Positions 25,207 to 34,567 of a DNA stretch of 64,000 nucleotides are shown here, piece after piece. The DNA comes from Methylobacterium sp. Leaf112. GTDB taxonomy: Bacteria; Pseudomonadota; Alphaproteobacteria; Rhizobiales; Beijerinckiaceae. The notes beneath the pieces were generated by a model that was not told the origin of the DNA, searched no databases, and saw only the letters and a list, made by a program, of their open reading frames with translations. The DNA is taken from assembly GCF_001423295.1 (NCBI RefSeq), contig NZ_LMNG01000034.1, forward strand, positions 181,291 through 245,290. Direction: 5' to 3'. Numbering within the stretch: the first letter of the stretch is position 1; each line of letters opens with the position of its first letter. A program made the position numbers and the translations under genes.

Positions 25207-28182
25207 ATGAGCGATCCCACAGAGTCCGCCGGCGCCCCCGTCCGCGACTATTCCAAGACCCTGTTCCTGCCGCAGACCGACTTTCCCATGCGGGCCGGCC
25301 TGCCCGTGCGCGAGCCCGTATTGCTGGAGCGCTGGGCGGCGACGGACCTCTACGGGCAGATCCGGGCCCAGGCCGCCGGCCGGCCGAAATTCGTGCTGCA
25401 CGACGGCCCCCCCTACGCCAACGGCAACATCCACATCGGCACGGCCCTCAACAAGATCCTCAAGGATTGCATCGTCCGGGCGCAGGGCGCGCTCGGCTTC
25501 GACGCCAACTATGTGCCGGGCTGGGACTGCCACGGCCTGCCCATCGAGTGGAAGATCGAGGAAGCCTACCGCGCCAAGGGCCGGAACAAGGACGACGTGC
25601 CCGTCCTCGAGTTCCGCCAGGAATGCCGGGCGTTTGCCGGCCAGTGGCTCGACACCCAGCGCGCCGAGTTCAAGCGCCTGGGCGTCACCGGCGACTGGGA
25701 CCATCCCTACGCCACCATGACGTTCCCGGCCGAAGCCACCATCGCCCGCGAACTGATGACCTTCGCCACCACCGGCCAGCTCTATCGCGGCTCGAAGCCG
25801 GTGATGTGGTCCGTGGTCGAGAAGACGGCTTTGGCCGAGGCCGAGGTCGAGTACGAGGATGTGGTCAGCGACACCATTTTCGCGGCGTTCCGGCCCATTG
25901 CCGGGGCGGCGGAGGATCTCGCCTCGGCCCGCGTGGTGATCTGGACCACCACGCCCTGGACCATGCCGGGCAACCGCGCCGTGGCCTACTCGAAGCGCGT
26001 CGCCTACGGCCTCTACCGCGTCACCGCGGCGGCGGTCGAGAACTGGGCCAAGGTCGGCGATACCTATCTCTTGGCCGACACCCTCGCGGGTTCGGTGTTC
26101 GCCGCCGCGCGCGTCGAGAGCTTCGAGCGCCTCCGCGACGTGACGCCGGCGGAGCTTGCCGGCCTCACCCTGGCGCATCCCCTCGCCGGCCATATCCCCG
26201 GCTACGAGTTCGCCGTCCCGCTCCTCGACGGCGATCATGTCACCGACGAGGCCGGCACCGGCTTCGTCCACACGGCGCCGGGCCATGGCCGCGAGGACTT
26301 CGAGGTCTGGATGGCCAATGGCCGGGCGCTCGCCGAGCGCGGCATCGACACCCGCATCCCCTACACCGTGGATGCCGACGGGTCCCTCACTGGGGACGCG
26401 CCCGGTTTCACGGGAAAACTCGCTCTTAACCACAAGGGCGAGAAGGGCGACGCCAACAAGGCGGTCATCGCGGCCCTGACGGAGGCCGGCACCCTGGTGG
26501 CGCGCGGCACCCTCAAGCACAGCTATCCGCATTCCTGGCGCTCGAAGAAGCCGGTCATCTTCCGCAACACGCCGCAATGGTTCATCGCCATGGACCGGCC
26601 GGTGGAGTCGCTGGGCAACCGCACCCTGCGCGAGACGGCCCTCCAGGCCATCGACGACACCCAGTGGGTGCCGCCACAAGGAAAGAACCGCATCAACGGC
26701 ATGGTCGGCAACCGCCCCGATTGGGTGGTGTCGCGCCAGCGCGCCTGGGGCGTGCCCATCACGGTGTTCGTGAAGAAGGGCACCCATGAGGTCCTGCGCG
26801 ACGAGCGCGTGAACGCCCGCATCGTCGCGGCCTTCGAGGCGGAAGGCGCGGATGCTTGGTTCACCGATGCGGACGGCGCCCGCTTCCTCGCGCCCGACCA
26901 CGATCCGGCGAACTACGAAAAAGTCACGGACGTTCTCGACGTGTGGTTCGATTCCGGCTCGACCCACGCCTTCGTGCTCGACGATCCCGAGCAGTTTCCG
27001 GGCTTGGCCGGCGTGGTGCGCAAGCGCGACGGCGGCGCCGACACGGTGATGTATCTCGAAGGCTCCGACCAGCATCGCGGCTGGTTCCAGTCCTCCCTGC
27101 TCGAATCCTCGGGCACGCGCGGCCGTGCGCCCTACGACATCGTTCTCACCCACGGGTTCGTCCTCGACCCCAAGGGGTTGAAGATGTCGAAGTCGAAGGG
27201 CAACGTCGTCGCGCCCCAGAACATCATCAAGGATTCCGGCGCCGACATCCTGCGTCTGTGGGTGGCGGCGTCCGACTATACGGACGATCTCCGCATCGGC
27301 CCCGAGATCATCAAGACCTTCGCCGAGACCTACCGCAAGCTGCGCAACTCGCTTCGCTGGATGCTCGGCTCCCTCGCGCATTTTGAGCCCGGCCCCGAGA
27401 TCCCGCACGCCGAGCTGCCCGAACTCGAGCGTCTGATCCGGCACCGCCTGTCGGAACTCGATGGCGAGATCCGCGAGGCCTACGCGAGCTTCGACCTCAA
27501 GCGCGTCGTGGCCCTGCTCAACGGCTTCATGACCGGCGACCTCTCGGCGTTCTACTTCGACGTGCGCAAGGACGCGCTCTACTGCGACCCGATCTCGTCG
27601 CCCGTCCGGCGCGCCGCCCTGCAGGTCATCGACGAGACGCTCCGGCGCTGCACCATCTGGCTCAGCCCCGTCCTCGCCTTCACGGCGGAGGAGGCGTGGC
27701 TCGACCGGTATCCCTCGGAGGCCGGCTCCGTGCATCTTCAGACCCTGCCGGAAACACCGTCCGCGTGGCGCGACGAGGCCCTGGCTGCGCGCTGGCACAA
27801 GGTGCGCCGCGTGCGCCGGGTCGTCACCGGCGCCCTGGAGATCGAGCGCGCCGCCAAGCGCATCGGGGCGAGCCTGGAAGCCGCGCCGACGGTGTACGTG
27901 GCCGACGCGGACCTGCTGGCCGCCCTCGACGGGGTCGATTTTGCGCAGGTGTGCATCACCTCCGACATCCGCATCGCGTCGGGCGAGGGCCCGTCCGACG
28001 CCTTCCGCCTCGACGACGTGCGCGGCGTCGCGGTGGTCCCGGCCCCGGCGGAGGGACGCAAATGCGCCCGCTCCTGGCGGGTCGCCCCGGATGTCGGCAC
28101 CGATGCGGCCTATCCCGACGTGACGCCCCGCGACGCCCAGGCCCTGCGCGAATGGGATGCCGCCCACGGCACCGCCGCGTGA
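25207..28182 (+). CDS. ileS: Isoleucine--tRNA ligase
   Basis: A 991-residue class Ia synthetase that charges tRNA-Ile, with a CP1 editing domain that removes misactivated valine. The ATP site motifs are HIGT (76-79, in GPPYANGNIHIG) and KMSKS (659-663). The editing domain carries WTTTPWTMPGNRAV and GTGFVHTAPGHGREDFE. The C-terminus keeps only a remnant of the zinc finger: KCARSW has one Cys of the first pair and no second CxxC follows, so the zinc site seen in enterobacterial IleRS is lost. The ATG at 25207 gives the family N-terminus (DYSKTLFLPQTDFPMRAGLP). lspA follows after 64 bp. Confidence 0.97.
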   Translation: MSDPTESAGAPVRDYSKTLFLPQTDFPMRAGLPVREPVLLERWAATDLYGQIRAQAAGRPKFVLHDGPPYANGNIHIGTALNKILKDCIVRAQGALGFDANYVPGWDCHGLPIEWKIEEAYRAKGRNKDDVPVLEFRQECRAFAGQWLDTQRAEFKRLGVTGDWDHPYATMTFPAEATIARELMTFATTGQLYRGSKPVMWSVVEKTALAEAEVEYEDVVSDTIFAAFRPIAGAAEDLASARVVIWTTTPWTMPGNRAVAYSKRVAYGLYRVTAAAVENWAKVGDTYLLADTLAGSVFAAARVESFERLRDVTPAELAGLTLAHPLAGHIPGYEFAVPLLDGDHVTDEAGTGFVHTAPGHGREDFEVWMANGRALAERGIDTRIPYTVDADGSLTGDAPGFTGKLALNHKGEKGDANKAVIAALTEAGTLVARGTLKHSYPHSWRSKKPVIFRNTPQWFIAMDRPVESLGNRTLRETALQAIDDTQWVPPQGKNRINGMVGNRPDWVVSRQRAWGVPITVFVKKGTHEVLRDERVNARIVAAFEAEGADAWFTDADGARFLAPDHDPANYEKVTDVLDVWFDSGSTHAFVLDDPEQFPGLAGVVRKRDGGADTVMYLEGSDQHRGWFQSSLLESSGTRGRAPYDIVLTHGFVLDPKGLKMSKSKGNVVAPQNIIKDSGADILRLWVAASDYTDDLRIGPEIIKTFAETYRKLRNSLRWMLGSLAHFEPGPEIPHAELPELERLIRHRLSELDGEIREAYASFDLKRVVALLNGFMTGDLSAFYFDVRKDALYCDPISSPVRRAALQVIDETLRRCTIWLSPVLAFTAEEAWLDRYPSEAGSVHLQTLPETPSAWRDEALAARWHKVRRVRRVVTGALEIERAAKRIGASLEAAPTVYVADADLLAALDGVDFAQVCITSDIRIASGEGPSDAFRLDDVRGVAVVPAPAEGRKCARSWRVAPDVGTDAAYPDVTPRDAQALREWDAAHGTAA

Positions 28183-28246
28183 GGCCACGACGATCATCGA
28201 CCCTCACGTCCCCACAACGGGGGCGAACGCCGCGGCGGAGCCGACC

Positions 28247-28807
28247 ATGACCCCGTTCCGCCTCGGCCTCCTCGGGCTCCTCGCCACCCTGAGCCTCGAT
28301 CAGGCGTCGAAGCTCTGGCTCTATCTCGGCACCGATCTGGTGCTGACGCAGCCCTGGCGGGTGGCGCCGTTCGCCGAGTTCCTCGTGGTGTGGAACCGGG
28401 GCGTGTCCTACGGGCTGTTCCAACAGGATGGCGGGATCGGCCGCTGGCTCCTCGTCGCCGTCTCGGTCGTGGCGGCTGCGGGTCTCGTGGTGTGGATGTC
28501 CCGGACCCAGACCCGGCTGCTGGCCCTGTCCCTCGGCCTCGTCGCCGGGGGCGCCATCGGCAACGCCATCGACCGTGCCATGTACGGGGCGGTGTTCGAC
28601 TTCGTACACCTGCACTGGCGCACCTGGTCCTGGTACGTCTTCAACGTGGCCGACGCGGCCATCGTCGCGGGCGTCGTCGGCCTCGTCCTCGACAGCCTGC
28701 TGCCGGACCTGCGCGGCGAGGCCCCCAGCAACACCAAAGCCTCCGACAAGACCACGATCGCCAACGAGACCACGCCCCCCAACGGGACCACCACGCCGCA
28801 CCCTTAA
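28247..28807 (+). CDS. lspA: Lipoprotein signal peptidase (signal peptidase II)
   Basis: A 186-residue inner-membrane aspartyl protease that cleaves prolipoprotein signal peptides after lipidation. It has four membrane helices and both catalytic aspartates, in GGAIGNAIDR and FNVADAAI, plus the conserved VWNRGVSYGLF. The polar C-terminus is Thr/Asn-rich and about 30 residues longer than in E. coli. The start at 28247 puts the first helix (FRLGLLGLLATLSLDQASKLW) right after the N-terminus; the upstream extension to 28157 overlaps ileS in another frame. The ileS-lspA order is widely conserved, which supports co-transcription. Confidence 0.95.
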   Translation: MTPFRLGLLGLLATLSLDQASKLWLYLGTDLVLTQPWRVAPFAEFLVVWNRGVSYGLFQQDGGIGRWLLVAVSVVAAAGLVVWMSRTQTRLLALSLGLVAGGAIGNAIDRAMYGAVFDFVHLHWRTWSWYVFNVADAAIVAGVVGLVLDSLLPDLRGEAPSNTKASDKTTIANETTPPNGTTTPHP

Positions 28808-28837
28808 GGCCGACGTTCCACCACCCGGCAACATCTC

Positions 28838-28871
28838 CGATCGTGTGATGTGTAAACCACATCGGGGATCG
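28838..28871. repeat. Interrupted inverted repeat after lspA
   Basis: Inner arms GATGTG (28847-28852) and CACATC (28858-28863) around TAAAC, with outer arms CGATC (28838-28842) and GATCG (28867-28871). It lies 30 bp after the lspA stop, in the 229-bp gap before the next gene. It may be a terminator without a T-run or a regulator site for the downstream gene. Confidence 0.4.
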
Positions 28872-29036
28872 TTGGGGGATGGTCAAGGGCCCGAGACTGG
28901 CGCCCTGCGGTCAAGGCGCCATACGATCGCCCGAAACCGGGATCAGGCGTTCGAGGCCGGATCAGGATCGCTCCTTGAACGCGACCATTCGAGCCCGGAC
29001 ACGGGGCGCGAAGACCGGGCAGGCATCGGGGGCGGC

Positions 29037-29684
29037 ATGATCGGACAGCGCGGGTTCCTCTACTCCGTGACGGGCATCCTGGTAGGCGTCAGCGCGAGCG
29101 TCAGCGGCGCGCAGGCGCAGCAGGGCGTGTTCATGCGGGATGCGCTCAGCAACATCGGCCTGATCGAGCCCGAGAAGCCGGCCATCACCTATCGCGAGCG
29201 CGCACCCCTGGTGATGCCGCCGAAGCTCGACGGCAAGGCCCTGCCGCAGCCGCGCAAGGCGGAAGCCTCGCCGCAATGGCCCAAGGACCCCGAGATCGCC
29301 CAGCGCGAGCGTGAGCGCGTCGAGGCGCGCAAGCCCATCGTGCGCGGTGCGCAGGGGCGCACGGACGACAACAACATGACCCTGTCCATCGACGAGATGC
29401 GCGGTGGACGCCGCGCCGACGCGCAGGTGCGGACGGAGACGGGCCGGCCCGAGGGCGAGAATGCCGACCGCAACTCGTTCTGGTCGAACCCCTTCGGCCT
29501 GCGGTCCGACGCGGTGGCCGAGCCGTCCCTGGCGGAGCCGGACCGCGACGTGCTGACCGATCCGCCCACCGGCTACCGCAAGCCCCCCCGCAAGGTCGCC
29601 AAGACGAACGGCGACCCCATCAACAATCCCTCGCGCGAGCGTGAGGAATCCGATCCGGGTGCCTATATCCGTAGCCGGAACTGA
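29037..29684 (+). CDS. Exported protein with RAPLVMPP motif, unrecognised
   Basis: A 215-residue protein with an N-terminal signal or anchor (RGFLYSVTGILVGVSASVSG, cleavage near AQAQ). After it comes ALSNIGLIEPEKPAITYRER and APLVMPP, then a long low-complexity, charged, Pro/Arg-rich region with little predicted fold. The APLVxPP turn is like that of DUF3035 (BamF-type) envelope proteins, but the rest does not let me assign the family. It precedes the M16 peptidase pair by 127 bp on the same strand, and synteny of this order would suggest an envelope role. Start chosen at the ATG that gives a signal peptide. Confidence 0.66.
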   Translation: MIGQRGFLYSVTGILVGVSASVSGAQAQQGVFMRDALSNIGLIEPEKPAITYRERAPLVMPPKLDGKALPQPRKAEASPQWPKDPEIAQRERERVEARKPIVRGAQGRTDDNNMTLSIDEMRGGRRADAQVRTETGRPEGENADRNSFWSNPFGLRSDAVAEPSLAEPDRDVLTDPPTGYRKPPRKVAKTNGDPINNPSREREESDPGAYIRSRN

Positions 29685-29811
29685 TTTCCGCGCCGGCGAC
29701 GGGCCGGTCCACGGGCGTGGCCCGGCTGTTGCGGCGGGTGCCAGAGCCCGGTGTGACGCTCAACGAGACGGACGGTCCCGTGCGGACCGAACGCTGAAGG
29801 AAAGCTCTTCG

Positions 29812-31203
29812 ATGCATCTGTTCCGGAAGGACGTGCCCCTCCTCGGTCCCACCCGCCGCCATGCCAGCGCGGGCCGGGCCGAAGCCGCCCCGTTCGGGCG
29901 CTCGGAGGCCGGCGGTCCCGATGTCGGCGCCTTCACCCTCGACAACGGCCTCGACGTCGTCGTGGTGCCCGATCACCGCGCCCCCGTGGTCACCCACATG
30001 GTGTGGTACCGCAACGGCTCGGCCGATGATCCGTTGGGCCAGTCCGGCATCGCCCACTTCCTCGAACACCTGATGTTCAAGGGCACCGAGCGGCACCCCG
30101 TGGGTGCGTTCTCGAAAGCAGTCTCCGGCCTCGGCGGCCAGGAGAACGCCTTCACCAGCTACGACTACACCGCCTATTTCCAGCGCGTGGCCCGCGATCA
30201 CCTCGAGACCATGATGGCGTTCGAGGCCGACCGCATGACCGGCCTCGTCCTCGACGACGCCGTAGTCGCGCCGGAGCGCGACGTGGTGTTGGAGGAGCGC
30301 CGCATGCGGGTCGAGACCGACCCCTCCGCCCAGCTCTCCGAGGCCATGGCCGCCTCCCTGTTCGTGCACCACCCCTACGGCACGCCGATCATCGGCTGGA
30401 TGCACGAGATCGAGGACCTGAACCGCACCCACGCGCTCGATTACTACAAGCGCTTCTACACCCCCGAGAACGCCATCCTGGTGGTGGCCGGCGACGTGAC
30501 GTCCGACGACGTCCGCCGCATGGCCGACAAGACCTATGGCCGCGTCACGCCCCAGGGCGCCCGGCCCGTGCGGGTGCGGGCCCGGGAGCCCGAGCCAAAG
30601 GCGCTCCGCCGCCTCGCCGTGGCCGATCCGAAGGTCGAGCAGCCGACCCTGCAGCGGCTCTACCTCACGCCTTCCTGCATCACCGCGAAGGACGGCGAGT
30701 GCCACGCCCTCGAACTGCTCGCCGAGGTGATGGGCGGCGGCTCGACGTCCTACCTCTACCGCAAGCTCGTCATGGAGCTCGGCGTCGCCGTGAATGCCGG
30801 CGCCTGGTACATGGGCTCGGCCATCGACGACACCCGCTTCTCCGTCTACGCCATCCCCGCCGAGGGGATCAGCCTTGAGAAGCTCGAGGAGGAGGTCGAC
30901 CGCGTCCTGCGGCGCGCGCCGTCCGAGGCCCTCACCCCCGAGGCCATCGAGCGGGCCAAGACCCGCCTTGTGGCCGAGACGGTCTATTCGTCGGACAGCC
31001 AGTCGTCGCTCGCTCGCATCTACGGCTCGGCGCTCGCCATCGGCGAGACCATCGAGGAGGTGCGCCGCTGGCCGTCCGACATCGAGGGCGTGACCCAGGC
31101 CCGCCTCGCGGCCGTGGCCGAGCGCTACCTCGTCCCGCAGCGTTCCGTCACCGGCTATCTCACCAAGTCCCGCGATACCGAGTCCCGCGACGCCGACGCC
31201 TGA
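29812..31203 (+). CDS. M16 zinc peptidase, catalytic subunit
   Basis: A 463-residue insulinase-type metallopeptidase with the inverted zinc motif H82-F-L-E85-H86 (GIAHFLEHLMFKGT) and the downstream glutamates in the ERDVVLEERRMR helix. Bacterial M16B enzymes of this form work as a heterodimer with a second, inactive subunit closing the chamber, as in the Sphingomonas pair known from crystal structures. Candidate substrates are short or misfolded peptides. There is no clear signal peptide from the ATG at 29812 (RBS GAAGGA), so a cytoplasmic or periplasmic site is unresolved. The partner subunit follows after 76 bp. Confidence 0.93.
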   Translation: MHLFRKDVPLLGPTRRHASAGRAEAAPFGRSEAGGPDVGAFTLDNGLDVVVVPDHRAPVVTHMVWYRNGSADDPLGQSGIAHFLEHLMFKGTERHPVGAFSKAVSGLGGQENAFTSYDYTAYFQRVARDHLETMMAFEADRMTGLVLDDAVVAPERDVVLEERRMRVETDPSAQLSEAMAASLFVHHPYGTPIIGWMHEIEDLNRTHALDYYKRFYTPENAILVVAGDVTSDDVRRMADKTYGRVTPQGARPVRVRAREPEPKALRRLAVADPKVEQPTLQRLYLTPSCITAKDGECHALELLAEVMGGGSTSYLYRKLVMELGVAVNAGAWYMGSAIDDTRFSVYAIPAEGISLEKLEEEVDRVLRRAPSEALTPEAIERAKTRLVAETVYSSDSQSSLARIYGSALAIGETIEEVRRWPSDIEGVTQARLAAVAERYLVPQRSVTGYLTKSRDTESRDADA

Positions 31204-31279
31204 ACAAGGCGTCCCGCCCGGATTTCAGGGCCGTGGCGCGACGCGCGCGCCGGGCCCGACCCAGCACAACGAGGTTTCC

Positions 31280-32575
31280 ATGACCATGGCTCCCCAACTG
31301 GTCGACACCGCCATCCGCTCGGCCAACTCGCCGACGCAGGCCGTGCCCGTCGCCACCGCCGCCGGCATCGAGGCCTGGCACGTCGAATCCCAGGTGGTGC
31401 CGCTCATCGCCATCGCCTTCACCTTCGAGGGCGGCGCGGCCCAGGACCCGGAGGGCAAGGCCGGCGTCGCCCAGATGCTGGCCCGCCTCCTCGACGAGGG
31501 CGCCGGGGACCTCGTCTCCGATGCGTTCCAGGAGCGCCTCGCGGCGCGTGCCATCGAGCTGTCGTTCCATGCCGGGGCCGATGCGCTGGGCGGCTCCCTC
31601 AAGATGCTGGTCAAGCACGCCGACGAGGCCATCGATCTCCTGGCCCTGGCGCTGGCGAAGCCCCGCCTCGACCCCGACGCCATCGAGCGCGTGCGGGCCC
31701 AGACCCTCGCCGGCCTGCGCTACCAGCAGAACGACCCCGGCGTGATGGCCTCGCGCCGCTTCTTCGCCGAGGCCTATCGCGGCCATCCCTACGCCCGGCC
31801 GTCGTCCGGCACGGCCGAGAGCATCGCCGCCATCACCCGCGACGACCTCGTGGCCATGCACCGCAAGCTCGTCGGCCGCGGCGCCGTGAAGGTCGCGGCA
31901 GTGGGCGCCATCGACGCTGCGCGCCTCGCCGATGCCCTGGAGCGTGCCTTCGGCCGTCTCGATCTCGCCGAGCCCCTCACGGCGGTGCCGCAGACCGAGG
32001 TGCAGAACCTCGGCCAGCGCCACGTCGTCGATATCGACGTGCCGCAATCGGTCCTGCGCTTCGGCATGGGCGGCGTACCGTGGCGCGACCCCGACTTCAT
32101 CCCGGCCTACGTGCTGAACCATATCCTCGGCGGCGGCTCCTTCACCTCCCGCCTGTTCCAGGAAGTGCGCGAGAAGCGCGGCCTCGCCTATTCGGTGGGT
32201 ACCTCCCTCGTCAGCCACCGCGCTTCCGCCATGACCTGGGGCTACACCGCCACCAAGAACGAGCGGGTGGCCGAGGCCCTGTCGGTGATCGGCGACGAGA
32301 TCGGCCGGCTCATCGCCGAGGGGCCGTCCGACGAGGAATTGCAGAAGGCCAAGGATTACCTCACCGGCTCCTACGCGCTGGGCTTCGACACCTCGACGAA
32401 GATCGCCCACCAGCTCGCCCAGATCGCCTTCGAGGGCTTGGGCATGGACTATATCGCCCGCCGCAACGACCTCGTCGCCAACGTGACCCAGGCGGACATC
32501 CGCCGCGCCGGCGCACGCACCTTCGCCGACGGAAAGATGCTGGTCGTGGCCGCCGGCCGGCCCACGGACTTCTAG
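31280..32575 (+). CDS. M16 peptidase-like protein, non-catalytic partner subunit
   Basis: A 431-residue M16-fold protein that lacks the zinc motif: where HxxEH should be it reads AGVAQMLARLLDEG. It keeps the substrate-binding Arg-Tyr pair of partner subunits (REKRGLAYSVG) and the glycine-rich HILGGGSFTSRLFQ. It should pair with the upstream catalytic subunit. No signal peptide is evident. The third codon is also Met and could be the true start. HupE/UreJ follows 64 bp later. Confidence 0.92.
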   Translation: MTMAPQLVDTAIRSANSPTQAVPVATAAGIEAWHVESQVVPLIAIAFTFEGGAAQDPEGKAGVAQMLARLLDEGAGDLVSDAFQERLAARAIELSFHAGADALGGSLKMLVKHADEAIDLLALALAKPRLDPDAIERVRAQTLAGLRYQQNDPGVMASRRFFAEAYRGHPYARPSSGTAESIAAITRDDLVAMHRKLVGRGAVKVAAVGAIDAARLADALERAFGRLDLAEPLTAVPQTEVQNLGQRHVVDIDVPQSVLRFGMGGVPWRDPDFIPAYVLNHILGGGSFTSRLFQEVREKRGLAYSVGTSLVSHRASAMTWGYTATKNERVAEALSVIGDEIGRLIAEGPSDEELQKAKDYLTGSYALGFDTSTKIAHQLAQIAFEGLGMDYIARRNDLVANVTQADIRRAGARTFADGKMLVVAAGRPTDF

Positions 32576-32639
32576 GATGGCGCCGGAGGCATGGCGGTTG
32601 CTACACTGCGCTCGCCTGCCACTGCTCCCCGGATCCGCG

Positions 32640-33239
32640 ATGCTCTTTGCCCTGCCGACGCTCTTCGCCCGCGCGGCGATCCTACCCCTGGCCCTGGTGA
32701 TCGCCACACCCGCCCTGGCTCATCCGGGGCACGAGGCGACGACCCTGCAGCAGGGCTTCCTCCATCCCCTCGGCGGCCTCGACCATGTCCTCGCCATGGT
32801 GGCCGTAGGGCTCATCGCGGCGCGGATCGGCGGGCGGGCATGCCTCCTCGTGCCGGCGGCGTTCCTCGCCATGATGGCGGTCGGCGGCGCGGCCGGTGCC
32901 GCCGGCCTGAGCCTTCCCTACGTGGAGACCGGCATCGCCCTCTCGGTCGTCGTCCTTGGGGCGGTCCTGGCCCTGGGCGCCGTGCCGCCCGTCGCTGGCG
33001 CCATGGCGCTGGTTGGGGCGTTCGCGGTGTTTCACGGTTTCGCGCACGGGGCCGAGATGCCCGGCGCCGCCTCGGGGCTGGCCTACGGCCTCGGCTTCCT
33101 CATCGCCACCGCGCTTCTCCATGCCGCCGGGCTCGGCCTCGGCTTTACGGTCACGCACCATAAGACTCGCCCGGCGCTTCGGGTTGCCGGGGCAGGCCTT
33201 GCCGCCGCTGGCCTGGGTCTCCTCGTCGGGGCGTTCTGA
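32640..33239 (+). CDS. HupE/UreJ-family membrane protein
   Basis: A 199-residue polytopic inner-membrane protein of the HupE/UreJ family, probably a nickel or cobalt permease. A cleavable signal (ILPLALVIATPALA) exposes the N-terminal HPGHE. Then come HPLGGLDHVLAMVAVG and FAVFHGFAHGAEMPG, the two His-containing helices typical of the family. No hydrogenase or urease gene is in the window, so the metal and its user are unknown. The ATG at 32640 gives the usual signal peptide; the alternative at 32577 directly follows the previous stop and would add 21 residues. Confidence 0.86.
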   Translation: MLFALPTLFARAAILPLALVIATPALAHPGHEATTLQQGFLHPLGGLDHVLAMVAVGLIAARIGGRACLLVPAAFLAMMAVGGAAGAAGLSLPYVETGIALSVVVLGAVLALGAVPPVAGAMALVGAFAVFHGFAHGAEMPGAASGLAYGLGFLIATALLHAAGLGLGFTVTHHKTRPALRVAGAGLAAAGLGLLVGAF

Positions 33240-33631
33240 GGGCGCTACACCACGGAATCACGGCCAGGGAATCCGCTTCGGCGCGCCCCCTGAACGGGTC
33301 TTGCCGGGCGCCGCCGCCAGCCTCCCGCGGAACAGCAGGCTTCCCGGCGATATGGGAGCGAGCCGGTGGTCGCGCCTGTGCGGGGTCGTAGATGTGAGAT
33401 GCTGTGCCTGTGCGGCTTCTGCCTGTGCGAAGTCGTGCCGTTCCGTGGGTTCGCGGCGGATCCCGCGGGATCCGCCGCCAGCACAGGCGTGGCGCGGATT
33501 ACAGGGGATGGGATCGCCCACCCGCCGAGATAAGGGGATCGCCGTCCAGGCCACCCCGCGGCTTTGTCATTCGCGGCGGCCGGCCCCATCTGATCCCCAA
33601 CTCTCCTCGCGCCACAGGCCGGACCCGCCCG
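33240..33631. other. Gene-free interval carrying a long palindrome
   Basis: About 390 bp without a credible gene. It holds three copies of GCCTGTGCG (33374, 33406, 33421), the 26-bp palindrome listed separately, and an inverted GCACAGGC at 33481-33488 that pairs with the third copy around the palindrome. The promoter of the next VOC gene must lie in the last part; no box stands out. Confidence 0.5.
33453..33478. repeat. Perfect 26-bp palindrome with no spacer
   Basis: The left half GCGGCGGATCCCG (33453-33465) is followed at once by its exact reverse complement CGGGATCCGCCGC (33466-33478). Flanking 8-bp arms GCCTGTGC (33421-33428) and GCACAGGC (33481-33488) could extend it. It is outside any gene, between hupE and the VOC dioxygenase gene. 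A protein-binding site, a dimer-resolution-like site or a terminator for hupE are all possible. Confidence 0.6.
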
Positions 33632-34567
33632 ATGCAACTCACCGGAATCCACCACCTCACCGCCGTCACGGCGCGGGCCGCCGACAACGCGGCGTTCTAC
33701 ACCCGGACGCTGGGCCTGCGGCTGGTGAAGAAGACGGTGAACCAGGACGACGTCTCGGCCTACCACCTGTTCTACGCCGACGGCCTCGCGTCGCCCGGCA
33801 CGGACCTGACCTTCTTCGATTGGCCGGCGGCGCCCGAGCGGCGCGGCACCAACAGCATCACCCGCACGGGCCTGCGCGTGGCAGGGACGGCATCGGTCGA
33901 ATGGTGGCGTGCGCACCTCGCCCGGCAGGGCGTCGCCCATGCGGTGCCGGTGGAGCGCGACGGGCGCCTTAGCCTCGATTTCGAGGACGCGGAGGGGCAG
34001 CGCTTCCTGCTCGTCGACGATGGCGGCGAGGGCCCGGCCCACCCCTGGGAGCACAGCCCCGTGCCGGCCGAGCACCAGATCCGCGGCCTCGGCCCGATCC
34101 GCCTCACCGTGGCACAGGGCGAGCGCACGGAAGCGGTGCTGGCCGACGTTCTGGGGATGAGTCACGACCGCACCTACGAACTGCCGGAGGGCGCCGTCCG
34201 TGTCTGGCGCATGGGGGAGGGGGGACCGGCCGCCGAACTCCATCTCCTGTCGCAGCCGGACCTGCCGCCTGCGCGCCAGGGGGCGGGCAGCGTCCACCAC
34301 GTCGCCTTCCGGATCCCGGATGCGGATTACGCAGCCTGGGCCGACCGCCTGAAGGTGAAGCGCATGCCGACGAGCGGCCCCATCGACCGGTTCTATTTCC
34401 AAAGCCTGTATTTCCGCGAGCCCAACGGCATCCTGTTCGAGATCGCCACGGACGGCCCCGGCTTCACCGCCGACGAGCCCCTGGAGACCCTGGGGCAGCA
34501 TCTGGCACTGCCGCCCTTCCTCGAAGGGCGCCGCGCCGAGATCGAGGCGGGGCTGAAGCCGCTCTGA
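33632..34567 (+). CDS. Ring-cleaving-dioxygenase-like VOC protein (MhqA/MhqO type)
   Basis: A 311-residue protein with two paired VOC domains. Metal ligands expected in this family are in TGIHHLTAVTA, in GSVHHVAFRIPD and in the Glu of FREPNGILFEIATDGPGFT. Proteins of this group cleave hydroquinones or catechols, or protect against quinones. The C-terminal region ending LPPFLEGRRAEIEAGLKPL is typical. The start at 33632 gives the standard N-terminus; the frame upstream is open but crosses the long palindrome and is not family-like. No azoreductase or MarR partner gene is adjacent. Confidence 0.9.
   Translation: MQLTGIHHLTAVTARAADNAAFYTRTLGLRLVKKTVNQDDVSAYHLFYADGLASPGTDLTFFDWPAAPERRGTNSITRTGLRVAGTASVEWWRAHLARQGVAHAVPVERDGRLSLDFEDAEGQRFLLVDDGGEGPAHPWEHSPVPAEHQIRGLGPIRLTVAQGERTEAVLADVLGMSHDRTYELPEGAVRVWRMGEGGPAAELHLLSQPDLPPARQGAGSVHHVAFRIPDADYAAWADRLKVKRMPTSGPIDRFYFQSLYFREPNGILFEIATDGPGFTADEPLETLGQHLALPPFLEGRRAEIEAGLKPL

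Noticed and set aside
25072..28197. A 1041-residue minus-strand open frame opposite ileS.
   Set aside because: It is a shadow of ileS codon bias with no recognisable domain.
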